DNA of 64,000 nt from Erodium maritimum (taxonomy: Eukaryota; Streptophyta; Magnoliopsida; Geraniales; Geraniaceae), in NCBI GenBank assembly GCA_963921825.1, contig OY997592.1:55696336-55760335 (forward strand). The letters are read 5' to 3'. The number at the start of each line of letters is the position of its first letter. The stretch's first letter is position 1. Both the position numbers and the translations under genes were made by a program. Below the pieces are notes generated by a model. That model did no database searches, was not told the DNA's origin, and worked only from the letters and a program-made list of their open reading frames with translations. This document shows, piece after piece, positions 32,740 through 43,484 of this stretch.

Positions 32740-33075
32740 AGAACAACTCCAATGGATTGATGCAGGATTGACGCAGACGGATCGTTGGAGGCGTTGTCAC
32801 GCCTCCTGACAGAATATCAAGAAGTTTACTCAATGTCAAGTAAACCTCGAGGAGTCGGACCCCGACAAAGAAAGTGAAGCAAGAAAGCGTACAAGGTTGG
32901 ACGACAATTACAACTACACATCGACCGATGGAATCGAGCACGAGTTGACCTCACTTGTACGAGAGGAGCGTCCGATCGGCCAAAAAAAGAGAAAGCTAAA
33001 GTCAAAGATAAAGGGAAACAACTGACTGTGGAGGCAGACATTGATGATGTATTTGCAGCTAATATCTTCAAGGTA
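32740..33075 (+). pseudogene. Harbinger ORF1-like (Myb/SANT, NAM-associated) fragment, left part
   Basis: The translation includes GVVTRLLTEYQEVYS and RPIGQKKRKLKSKIKGKQL, resembling the ORF1 protein of plant PIF/Harbinger elements. That protein assists the transposase in binding DNA, and its C-terminal part typically has an RP(I/M)GxKKAK motif. The sequence is out of frame in places. A LINE enters exactly after position 33075, and the matching right part is at 35364-35534. Confidence 0.5.
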
Positions 33076-33514
33076 GTCCTCGTTCTCTGGCAATTTTTTC
33101 GAGCCTGCTTTCAACCTCGAAAACGTGTTTCTCCTCCCTTCGATCTACAATATTCAGAAAAACATTGGCTTCTCATACTCGTCGGTTGTTTTTCTGGTAG
33201 ATCTTCTTTTCTATGCTGATACATGAATCTCTCTTGGGGGTTCATAGATCGGGGCAGATGAAAAAGATGCAAAGGGACGAGATAAAAGGGAAGGTGGTAC
33301 TAATTTAAATCTTCCTACTTTGGTTTTAGAGGACGATGTTGTCTCAAACAGATCGTCCAACCACTCTGAATCTCAAGTTCTGAAAAAGTTATTCATCTGT
33401 AACATTCCACCGGGAAGAAATGAGTCTTGGCTGAGGGATCTGCTGGGTCCGAATGGTATTGAATCTTGTTTTGTTTGTAAAAGAACAAATCGCTCCTGAA
33501 ATTTTTTTGGTTTC

Positions 33515-33784
33515 GTGAAAATGTTCTCAGGGAAAGGTTTGGAAGTCATTGATTCTTTTCATGAAACTCTCCAAGATGGATACAAACTACTGATGGATTT
33601 TGCAAGACATGCTAAGCGTAAAGAAACGATCAAACTTCCTCGTTTTCTAAAAGTAGTTCAAAAATGGATCCCAAAAGTGAAGCCGACGCAGCCATACTTG
33701 GACTTTGTATTTATTGGAACATCGGAAATTGGTTCTCGGGAGATGGCACTATCATGTGTTCTAGTGATGGCACATAACAGTTAG
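33515..33784 (+). pseudogene. LINE ORF1 segment, N-terminal part
   Basis: A frame of 89 residues with LLMDFARHAKRKETIKLPRF and KVKPTQPYLDFVFIGTSE. It continues the RRM-like block at 33370-33480 in another frame. It is part of the nucleic-acid-binding ORF1 of the LINE. Confidence 0.55.
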
Positions 33785-33985
33785 AGTGTTACTCAATATC
33801 AATATCTATTAAACTCTTTGGGGGTTGTCTGAGATCTTTTGGTCATCGTATATTCCTGCTTAGAGTCATTAATCCAACACTCAGAGATGAGTTGGAGAAG
33901 GAAAGTTGGGCTTGTCTGACACCTTGGTTTATACTCGTTAGAAATTTAAGTATTATGGTTACTATGGGATTTTTTTTTTCGATGG

Positions 33986-34786
33986 TTGATGATAAAGGGC
34001 ATTCCCTTTCATGAACGTACAGAAGAAACTGTGTTATCTGTTGGCAAAAATTTGGGAACCATTTTACATCACATTTGTGATAACAATCCAGAAAACGCCT
34101 CTTCTGACAAGGCATTTATCTTGGTTCATACAAATACAAAAGTCTCTTCTATGGGTATGACACTCAAGTTGGGAAATTCTAGTTTCCCCATTCTTGTTTC
34201 TGGTGTAAAGAACTTGGATATCCCTGAGCTATTTTTTTCAATCGTTACCTTGCCGGAGATGTCTTCGGATAAAGATCAGGCCAACTTAGAAGATCAGATA
34301 GAACTAGAGGATAAATCCAATTCCAGAGTTTCAAATTCGAGTTCTATTTCTAACTCCTCATATTTGTTAGGAGAAGTTAAAGGCTTGAATACTACCTTAT
34401 CCTCGCAAGAGCCTCAAGTGTCCCAAATTCAAAAAGCTTCTGAGGAAATTGATCTAAGCTTGCGTGTAACACAAGTTATTTCTCCTCCATTGAAGTCTAA
34501 GAAAAGGCCAAAGTTTTCCAAGGCCTCAGTTGTTTATCAAACCCTAGTTCTTTTAGGAAGTCGAGATCGTGATTCTAGTCAAGAAGATTGGGATTATGTT
34601 AAAAATATTGGAGTGAAAGCTCTGAAATCTGACGTTTTGGCTATTGATCAGTTCAATAATTTGGACTTAGAGGTTCCTGAACGTCTTGATCTGGAAATAG
34701 ACGAGGACGACTTATATGAGGATGTATGTGATGATGAGGAATTGGATGCTTTGAGTTATGTTCCTCCTCTTCTTATTTCAAATTGA
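33986..34786 (+). pseudogene. LINE ORF1, C-terminal 266-codon frame
   Basis: The longest frame of this LINE: KGIPFHERTEETVLSVGKNL near the start, then an acidic, Ser-rich tail ending DDEELDALSYVPPLL. It lies directly before the endonuclease start, the normal place for ORF1. The true start of ORF1 is upstream in a different frame, so this is a remnant. Confidence 0.55.
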
Positions 34787-35363
34787 GAAAAGAAATGACG
34801 GGGTATTTGTTGTATTATCAGTTGTGAGATCCGAATTTTGTTTTCTTACAAGAAACGAAGGTGATTTTTTTTTCTCCCTCTTGTATTCTGGGAGATTGGT
34901 CTCATGCGTTTTTCTATGGCTGAGGGAGTTTCAGGTGGCCTGTTATCTATTGTGAAATTTTCTACTCAAGTGTCTTACTTGGATTGGGCTTGATGAAAGT
35001 TGCAGAGCCCTATGGTCTTGATAAGTGTTTATGCGCCCTTGAAGGAGCATGTTAGATCCTATTCGGATTGGTATGGTAGTTACTAGTTTGGTCTGTCTTC
35101 TCAAATCAGTAGTTTTAGTTCAGGTGGGAGCATCGTTTGTGGAATGGCAAAGTCATCTTGTTGGTTTGATGTTCTTCTGCTTCCTATCCGTGTCTTCTTG
35201 CTTGTCGTTTTATTGTGGAGCAAGCAATGCCTAGTTTCCATTTTTATTTTTTTAGTCTTTTCAGGATCGACCTCTCTGGTCTTGTATCTTTCTTTTCATT
35301 GTACCCTTCTCAAGTATAATGAAATTTGTCCTCCCTTATCAAAAAAATATATATCTTCAAGGT

Positions 35364-35534
35364 AAGGCAGCATAGTTGTGCATGCTGGTTGAGTGAAAAG
35401 CCAAGAACATCATTACTTTTCTTAATTCGTATGCAACAATCACTAGCCAAGACACCTCAACGATGAGTGAGCCAGAATTGGATGCTCGTGCCATGCTTCT
35501 ACAGAGCATCGTGAAACAAATGGGAAAACTTTGA
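35364..35534 (+). pseudogene. Harbinger ORF1-like fragment, right part
   Basis: After the LINE the reading continues with NIITFLNSYATITSQDTSTM and LDARAMLLQSIVKQMGKL then TGA. A TSTM..EL..R...L..I...M pattern is typical of the coiled C-terminus of ORF1/NAM-associated proteins. It joins the part at 32740-33075 across the LINE. Confidence 0.45.
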
Positions 35535-36690
35535 ATTGGCATCACATTAATAAAAAGAGATGTTGTTGTCATTAGTTTTTGTTCTATCCATCATGTATAT
35601 CAACGTTGATTTATCAAAGATTATACATGTGTTAATTTTTGGATTTTTTTACCGTTTCTCGGTTTGTGCGTACGCATACTATTTGGGGAATAGTGGCCGC
35701 TGCGTCGCCCTTACAACAACACAACCGACGTCTCCCCTCCCTATAAACACCCCATCCATCCTTCATTGATCCCAACACCTCTCTCAGATTCTCTCTTCCT
35801 CCATAGTCTTCTTCGTCTTTCTTTTTTCTCCTAAGAATGAGTTCGTTAATGGGTGGCCTTTATAGTTCAACAAGAAAGAAATGCATATGATGATCATGTG
35901 GCTAGAACATGACGAGGTCGGTGGGAAATATAGGGAGCCACTTTACCTCAATTTCGTAAGTTAGATAGATAAAAAGTTTCCTAAACGGACGTAGAAACAC
36001 GACAATGATCATTGGGTAAGAATAGCCAGAAGGAGAAACCGAGTAGGAGATCATTGTTGCGACCGTGTCCGATTACGAAGGGAAACACGAGAAATGGACA
36101 AAAGATGTTTGTGGCAGTTCCTTAAAGATTAGCCAAAATGGCGTCTCTACATTGCCGCTAATAAGTAGTTGAATTATCCTAGGATATGTTTAAATGTCGT
36201 TTGTTTGAGTATCCTATGTCGTTTTTATAAATGGTTTCTTTCCTAACTAGAAATAAATTTTGAAGTTTGTTTTGGGCTTCTTTTGGAATTATTAAAAATT
36301 ACAAAAAAAATCTAACCACCAATTGCTACCACTAGCTGGTGGTTTACAACTGTAGACTTAGTGGTAATAGGTTGTGGTTTGGCAGAGAGAGAAACTAAAA
36401 ATGTGTTCAAACTACTAGTTGCTTGCACTAGCTAGTTGTTTACCACGGGAGATGCTCTTACAAAGTATAATATTTTCCTTTTTTTGGCTACAAAAATATC
36501 CCGATTTATCTCCTTGTTACATTTGAAGTAAATTTATTTTAAAAGATTAAAGTATTCTTGATAAGAAAAAACATATGTCCACGTTGCTGTCAAAGCCACC
36601 GCTACTCAAAGCCATGTTGCCAGATATGATCCTCGTAAGCTTCATGTTCTACTCTTGGAAGCCCTTACGCTTCTCTCTCGTGCGCCTCCG
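35535..36690. other. Spacer with promoter-like and repeat-like sequence
   Basis: At 35730-35830 a CCCTCCCTATAAACACC box is followed by a C/T-rich leader and an ATG. This resembles the promoter and leader of the Harbinger transposase gene at 36995-37115, but the downstream frame is broken. It may be a decayed non-autonomous relative. The stretch 36290-36465 has TGGTGGTTTAC/TAGTTGTTTACC repeats. No gene call. Confidence 0.35.
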
Positions 36691-37113
36691 AATCTCTGCA
36701 TCGCTATGTCTGAAGGTCAGAGCATCCCTGGAGGCAATCTGTCGTGTCTTGTTGCGGTGGGTCTCGTATTCCTCGCGACTCACGTCGCGAACTGCGACTC
36801 GCGTCGCGAACCGCCACTGACAAATGTGAGTCGCTGGTTTGGGACTCATGATTCATAGCCGGCCAATCACAGGCTGCTAAGTGTCCAAGGGAGAGCAAAA
36901 CAATTTTAGACTGTTGCCAACGGTCTGAATGCAACAATTATTTTTTTTTCTTTTTTAATTAAATCAAATACAAACTCAATACCAAAAAATATTTTTTTCT
37001 CCACCTATAAATACCCTTTCCCTCATTCATCAAAACACCAATACTTCTATCCAATTTCTCTCTACTTTTCCTACCAAAATCCCAAAATTTTCACCCTGTT
37101 TTTTTTATTCAAA

Positions 37114-37653
37114 ATGTCCGACAACGAGTCTACAATGAGGGAGGAGTTGGAAGGCCAAGTTCAAGTAGTGGAGCAATGAATCCGGCGAAGGGCCGACATA
37201 ATGTTAGAGAGAGAAATGCCACAAATGAATGTATCAAGGGAAAGGATCAAACAAGGTGGACCTTCCCAACGTATGATTGATAGAGGTCGTGTCGAAACTC
37301 ACAACCGACTAATGCAGGATTATTTTATCGGGGAGCCAACCTATGGGCCTGATATGTTTAGGCGTCGATTCTGTATGTCCCAGCCACTCTTTCAACAGGT
37401 GATGGAAAAGGTAGCGGAGCATGATGATTACTTCGTTCAAAAGCGGGACGCTTTAGGAAACATGGGGTTATCAATGCACCAAAAATGTATCGTTGCGATG
37501 CGAATGATAGCGTATTGGTGCTCGGTCGATTTTTTTATAGAATCCCTATGTATGGGGGTAAGTACCATAATCGAATGTACTAACATTTTTGCAAGGCTAT
37601 TATTGAATTTTTTATGGAGGAATACGAGCATAAACCAACACCAAAAGACATGA
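37114..37653 (+). pseudogene. Harbinger 1 transposase, 5' part
   Basis: ATG at 37114 opens a 21-codon frame ending VVEQ then TGA (37177). A second in-frame Met at 37201 opens a 150-codon frame: MPQMNVSRERIKQG, DYFIGEPTYGPDMFRRRF, KRDALGNMGLSMHQKC. The domain before the catalytic core is present. After residue ~110 of this frame the family sequence moves out of frame (STIIECTNIF is still recognisable). Confidence 0.7.
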
Positions 37654-37679
37654 CCCGATTACTCGAATCGGGGTACAAC

Positions 37680-38400
37680 CGAGGGTTCCACGGTAAGATT
37701 CGTAGTCTTGACAGCATTTATTGGGAGTAGAAGAATTTCCCAACCGCATTGCAAGGCTCCCATGGCCGCAGAGACCAACGCGGGTATCCAACTGTTATGA
37801 TGGAAGTTGTAGCGTCGCATGATTTATGGATTTGGCATTAGTTTTTCGGTATGGTTGGCTCGAACAACGACATCAACGTCCTCAACATGGGCCACTTATT
37901 CAAGGACACTTTTCATGGTCGGGACTTAGCTGTGGAGTACGAGATCAACGGGCATCGGTATGACCGACCTTATTATTTGGTTGACAGTAGTTACCCATCA
38001 TGGAGTCGGTTCGTAAAGTCGATTCTCCATCCCCATACTTGCAAAGAGAAATTGTTTGCTAAAGTTCAAGAAGGTTGTTGGAAAGATATTTAACGGGCTT
38101 TTGGGGTCCTCCAAACACGGTGGCACATAATTTCCTGGCCCGCTCGATTTTGGAAGAAGACGACTTTGCCTGATATCATGCACACTTGTATCATTCTACA
38201 CAACATGATTGTAAAGGATGGACGCGACCGGTACGAAGCAGGAGATGACAACTTGTATTATGAGCCACCTCTGGAAATACCAAATTGGACACCACCTGCA
38301 CGATGGAAGCAAGGAGGGCCCATGTCCTACCAACAACGCTTGGATTGTCGACTCAGTGTCACAAATGATCTGACCCACCGACAACTCCAAGATGACCTTT
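37680..38400 (+). pseudogene. Harbinger 1 transposase, DDE catalytic part
   Basis: Catalytic-region phrases in order are LDSIYWE (family LDCMHWEWKN, so the Cys-Met pair and a Trp are altered), GSHGRRDQRGYPTVM, GSNNDINVLN with the second acidic residue, DRPYYLVDSSYP, and a RAFGVLQ block with the Glu position just upstream lost to a stop. It then has DIMHTCIILHNMIV and the C-terminus LTHRQLQDDL, where the retroposon enters. Confidence 0.7.
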
Positions 38401-38522
38401 GGGGTTTGTTCGGGGTTTGTTCCCGCAGCTCCTTTTGAGAGCTTCCTTGTAATGGTTTCCTTTGGTTAGATCCTACTTGGATCTAACTTTTTCCTAATAA
38501 AAAACAGAACTTCTCAAAAAAA
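38400..38522 (+). mobile_element. Small poly-A retroposon in transposase, 17-bp TSD
   Basis: AACTCCAAGATGACCTT (38383-38399) recurs as AACTCCAAGATGATCTT (38523-38539). Between them are 123 bp ending CTTCTCAAAAAAAA. A TTGTAATGG phrase suggests a severely 5'-truncated LINE rather than a tRNA-derived SINE, since no A/B boxes were seen. The transposase reading resumes after it (VEHIWSRFGATYHHSDD). Confidence 0.8.
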
Positions 38523-38640
38523 AACTCCAAGATGATCTTGTTGAGCACATATGGAGTCGGTTTGGAGCGACTTACCATCACTCAGACGATTAGTGAGATG
38601 ATTCTTCTATGTACCAATTGTGTTGTCAAATGTATTATTC

Positions 38641-40464
38641 ATGTAGTAATGAAATTTCAAGTTTAATTATCCATTTTAGTTGATTAATTTATTTTTATTA
38701 ATTATTTTTCCATTTTAATTTAATTAAAAAAATTATTGCTTAATTTTATCAAATTTATTTAGCCTTTACTATTTTAAATCGGAATTTAATAAATTCAACA
38801 AAATAATAATTAATTATCCCGTCAGCATCTACTCATCATCTATATAAATATTAATTGATTGCATGTCAAAAACTCTCTCGTCTTGAGATACTAACCCTAG
38901 CCTAGTCCCTATCCGCTATGGAGTTCCTTTCTACCACCGCCACTCTTGTGCTTTCTACGGCCGCTGTCGGATTGGCAATCCCGGTGTTCATCTGTCCCAT
39001 AGGGTTACAACCCTCGTAGACCACGCCTGGTGCGGGGGATATATACCGATGGGACTAGGTCCCCATCCCTATCCCTTCGCCTTCTCTTTCCCTCTCCATC
39101 GCTTCCGTGGTCTCGCCGCCATCTAGCCTGATCGTTTTAGAACCCCAACTCTCTTCCCAGCCGATGCAGGCTGAGTTTCCTGCCTTATCCCCTTATCTGC
39201 TGTTTGCTGCCCTAGGTCGGGATGCACTGGTGCCGGGGGCTGGGATGCCTTCCGACTCACGCAAAGAGGCGGCACGGCTTCGGCCGAACCCTAACACATC
39301 TCCCTAGGCCCACCACGACCTTGCTATGATGACTAGGTGGAATGGGATACGTCATGGCGGTGCACCTACGCAGTATGCACCCCCTCGCTTCATGGAAGCG
39401 GGGACGATTAGGGATGTGACGGAAACCTGGGCATCCTCCTCGGTCACGATGATGAAAACCAGATTCCAACGCCTGGTTTGTGATCTCTACGGGGTGAGAC
39501 GGAGTACGGTGGAAGCCTCCTCCATGTTCATTCGGCGTGGTTGGGCAAGGAGGCGGAGGAGGGTTTGGATACCCTTCAGCGGGAGGGGTCCCGGTTCTGC
39601 CTATGGGGATGGTGGCTCTTTTCATTTGGCCTCGCGGATGCAGGCACCGGCTCATATGAGGACTACGGCCCGGAGGAGAGCCTAGACATCGGCCTCGACA
39701 CGGTACCCTCAGAATCATCTCACGGCGTATCAAAGAGGCCTACTGCGATTCCATCCGGCACGAGGGCCTCGTCCACGCGCCATACGTCCGGCTGGGGTGC
39801 CACTGCAGGTTTTTGGGGAGTCTGGTGGAGATGATGAGGCATTGGGTTGGAAGTGGGAGCCTGAAATCCCAACCCTGGTGACAATGGACCCGATACCTAA
39901 GGTTCGGTCATCTCGAGGGATGGGGACCAGGGTAACAATGGACCCGATACCTAAGGTTCGGTCATCTCGAAGGATGGGGACCGGGGTAACAATGGACCCG
40001 GTACCTAACCCGGACCCCCGAGCCCTCACCTGGGATGGCGGCCATATGCCCACCATAGGCCTATGTGGGTGGTCCTAAACGAAAGCCCCGGCTTTTGTAC
40101 ATGGGAACATCCGGCGAGGGGCTGGTGGAGATCAGCTATCTGCTGAATCAATTGCTGCCCTCCAATCGCAGGAGTGTGGTGGAAGTGGAGGTGGTGGCCG
40201 CGCCCACCCAAGAGCACGTGTTGTGAAAGCCCAGGTGCCACTGGTTCGTAGGAGCGCGGCTGCTAGAGAACGTGAAGGGATGGTGCATGCGTTTGGCTGG
40301 CACGTCAAATCACAGGCGGGGGAGGTGCCCCACTAGGAGGAATGAGGCATCATTTGAGCATCAGGGACTGGCCTTGGGAGGTGTCCCTAGACGATGCATT
40401 GCCTCCCACCACCACTATTACTGTAGAGTTCCCTCAGGATCTCCGGTACCCCGTTCCTCCTCCC
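38641..40464. other. AT-rich spacer then GC-rich unclassified repeat
   Basis: 38641-38880 is AT-rich. From about 38885 (ACTAACCCTAGCCTAG) to 40464 the sequence is GC-rich with overlapping frames in all directions (for example 39257-39733 on the minus strand). None is recognisable. The ACCCTAGCC start is like LINE leaders in this window, so a LINE ORF1 remnant is possible. The solo LTR at 40465 is inserted into its right side. Confidence 0.35.
39885..40010. repeat. 54-bp tandem repeat, about 2.3 units
   Basis: The unit begins AATGGACCCGATACCTAAGG and contains TTCGGTCATCTCGA and GATGGGGACC. The two full units are nearly identical, and a third is partial. Confidence 0.8.
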
Positions 40465-43400
40465 TGTCACGCCCCAAATCCGGTTTTGACCGGACTCGAG
40501 ACGTGAACTAAAGACATTAATTAAATAACAAGTAAAAGAGATTTAATAGTGCAAGTTCCACGAAAAACTTAATAAAAACCAAAATCAAGAGTCAACAGCT
40601 CTATAGAACAAATAACAACAAATGTAGTTAATACAAGCAGTACGTCTCTAGAACAAAAATCCCAAATCACAAGGAGCTCCCGAGCCTTGAGACCACCTCT
40701 AGATACTACTCATCAAGGAAACTTGTACAAACAGTAAACAAGAAGGGGGTGAGCTTACGCTCAGTAGGAAAAGTAGTAAAGTAAAAGAAACCCCCACTTT
40801 AGTAATAAAACCCGAATTGTACAATTATCCAAAAGTTGCGATTAGTACGATTAACCAAAATGATGCCATAAATAGAGATCAACAAGAATTAAAATACTTA
40901 ATAAACCAGTAACTCAAAGGAGACAATTTAATCTTTAATAAAAACAACTAAAGAAAGCACGTGAACGTCATGTCGATAACTTAAGCCAATGCTCTGATCC
41001 ACAATTAGTCATTGTATCATGTCAGATTGCCCCTTGGTCCAGAGGAGACACATATCGTCGAGGCCACCGGAAACATCCCTAAAGGGACACATATCGTCAG
41101 AGTCCTTGGAAATGTCCCCAAAGTACCATAGATCATCGGGGCGAAACAAGATATCCTCCTGGAAACGCTCCCGCATGAACACATACCCTCGGGGTGAAGC
41201 AACAAGTAACAATCCCCGCAGGGTCAACAACCTCACGTCATACTGGAATTCCCCTCAGCTTGGACGTCTTCCCGGGATTCACATCGGGGTGAACATAATC
41301 CCTCGGCTTAGGTACTACCCCACACCGGCATACTCCCTCGGTGTAGGTACCATACCGGAACACAACCCATCGGCCTAGGTACTACCCCACACCGGCATAC
41401 TCCCTCAGTGTAGGTACCATACCGGAACACAACTCCTCTTAGAACACACAACGAGAGAATAACACACATCATAGTCATAGTACAATCACAGCTTAGCAAC
41501 CCAACTATCTTATCACAGCACGTCACCAAGAACTCATATTAGCAATCACGCTTACCGGCATGACTTACCAACCACGTCCCATCGGTCTATCACTCACCCG
41601 ATCATACCATTAGGCACAATCAAATCACAAACAACAATCATTCAATCAATCATAACACGGATCAACCATTCACATACAATCATCATAATTCAACTAGATT
41701 AGTGAGACTCTTATATTAACCTAACGACGGAGCATGCATCAATACCAAGGATGAGCAATCAACAATGAGAACAGTCAACAAGCAATCCTAAGGCTCGACA
41801 TGACCATTCTACCAGCACGGCAATTTCCCAAAGTATTGAAAGCGGTTAACTAGTGAATCACATCCTATATGCATACTAAGACTCGTCCGATTATTATTGT
41901 AATTGAAAAGCGGTTATTCTTGTGAATCACATCCTATATGCAAACTAGGACCTTTCCGGTTATTATTATCCTATAGGCATACTATTAGCGTTCTTTAAAT
42001 TAAGAGATGAGTTTAGTATGTTCCCTACCTCGAAAACTCCAAAGCTAAAATACTCCTAGCTGCTGACGCCCTGGCTAGCTTCCTCGTCCTCTCACGGGGT
42101 CTCAAAGTCTTCCTCCTTCCTCGAGCTCGGTCCACGGTCTTGGATTACAATTAAAGTTATAATTAATAACTACACAAAGATGGTTTTAACTTAAATTATC
42201 TAAATTACTCTTAACGACAACACTTGGGCTAAAAGGACAAATTAGGCCTAAACTAGGCCCAATTCAGGCAGCCCACGGATCTGGAAACCTACCCGGGTCG
42301 TGCCCCTCAGGGGCCCGGAACCAGACCCGGACCGTGCCCCTCAGAGGCCCGACACCAGGTCCGGACCGTGCCCTTCAGAGGGTCGGTATGGGATCCGGAC
42401 CGTGCCACTCAGAGGGCCGGTCGGGGACCCGTTCCGTGCCGCTCAAAGGGTCGGTCTGGGACCCGTTCCGTGCCGCTCAGAGGGCCGGAATGGAGCCCGG
42501 ACCGTGCCGCTCAGAGGGCCGGTGTCGTGTCCGTTCCGTGCCGCTCGGAGGGCCGGAATCTGACCTTTTCCTCTTCCCCAGCTTCATTTCTACGAAAACC
42601 GAGCAGTTCCTGCCTTCCTCTTCCCCAGCTTCATTTCTACGAAAAACCACATCAAAACCTCCAATTTTATCCAAATCAAACCTCAAAACAGTCAAACCAA
42701 AGCCCAAACTTCACTACCCTCAATGGGTTTCATCAATGCTTCAACAAAATAACCAAAAACAACCTAAACTTCATTATTCTTCACCTCAAACCATCATCTA
42801 ACAACAATTGAAACAAAACTCAACAAGCTCTAGCAAAAACCCACAAAACCCACAACTTGAAATTGATGGAAATGAGAAGTTAAGAGTGTACATACCTTTA
42901 GGATGATGAGATGATGAAGAAAAGGATGATTTGGAGAGGATTTGATGAACACAAGGCTTCAAGCTCTTCCCTTTTCTTCCTTTCTTCTTCCTCAAGTCAA
43001 GAGCTCTCTCCTCTCTCTCCCCTTAGTGATTTTCGGCTGCACCAATGTAAATGAGCTGAATTGGGTTGCTCCAATTGCCTTAAAAGACCTAAAAGGGGTA
43101 AAGTCCAAAAGACCCCTTTAGTTTTTATCCATTTAAGGGCACTTGTGAGGGGTAAAAGGGTCCTTTTAGCCTATTTTATTCCCCTCCAAGCTAGCATGGA
43201 CAAGTGTCCATGTAGGGACCACTTGTCCTCAGTTGAAAATCCAGCACCTCAAAATACGTCGATTTAGTCGATAAAAAGTTCTCGTTTGACCGAAAATTGA
43301 CCTTTACAAAATTACAGTCAAAAGAAAGGAAATGGCCCAACTAAACTAATCGTGATGACGGCTAAGCTTGTTGGGCCCCGGAAAGGTCCCGAACGACTCC

Positions 43401-43479
43401 CGGAGTCATTGGTTGACTTTTTCGGCCGAAAGTCAAACTTTGCCAAAACTCACCGGTTCGACCGGGGGCGGTTCTTACA
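40465..43479 (-). repeat. Solo Gypsy LTR, 3015 bp, TSD CTCCC
   Basis: Reads TGTCACGCCCC..GGTTCTTACA on the plus strand. The minus strand starts TGTAAGAACCGCCCCCGGTC. An exact 5-bp TSD, CTCCC, lies at 40460-40464 and 43480-43484. No internal sequence remains on either side, so it is a solo LTR formed by recombination between the two LTRs of a complete element. It belongs to the same broad family as the LTRs at 3023 and 55187. It contains a 34-bp array. Confidence 0.9.
42300..42568. repeat. 34-bp minisatellite in the solo LTR, 8 units
   Basis: Unit pattern GTGCCGCTCAGAGGGCCGG followed by a variable part ending CCGGACC or CCGTTCC. Overlapping frames at 42300-42811 come from this array plus a Pro/Gln/Asn-rich flank; no gene is called. 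Confidence 0.85.
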
Positions 43480-43484
43480 CTCCC

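Larger units (their letters stand above)
33076..35349 (+). mobile_element. LINE with ORF1, internally deleted, TSD ATATCTTCAAGGTA
   Basis: An exact 14-bp TSD lies at 33062-33075 and 35350-35363. The order is a leader, ORF1 in pieces, the first part of an endonuclease (NFVFLQETKV-like phrase near 34840), then a 3' end with TTATCAAAAAAA. Most of the endonuclease and all of the RT are missing. ORF1 has an RRM-like start (KLFICNIPPGRNESWLRDLL, about 33380). Frame breaks separate the ORF1 pieces, so it is inactive. Confidence 0.75.
36700..38640 (+). mobile_element. PIF/Harbinger DNA transposon 1 (inactive)
   Basis: A GC-rich left end has repeated CGCGACTCACGTCGCGAAC (36770-36815). A TATAAATACCC promoter box lies near 37010. 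A transposase gene from 37114 matches plant Harbinger (HARBI1-like, DDE) proteins: MRMIAYWCSVD, GMVGSNNDINVLN, YDRPYYLVDSSYPSW, ADIMHTCIILHNMIV-type end. Several stops and frame changes interrupt it, including TGA at 37177 and a stop before RAFGVLQ. A 123-bp retroposon sits in its last part. I could not define the terminal inverted repeats or the 3-bp TSD. Confidence 0.75.

Noticed and set aside
42300-42811. Three frames of 87-155 codons in the solo LTR
   Set aside because: Start in the 34-bp array and continue into LTR sequence; no domain.
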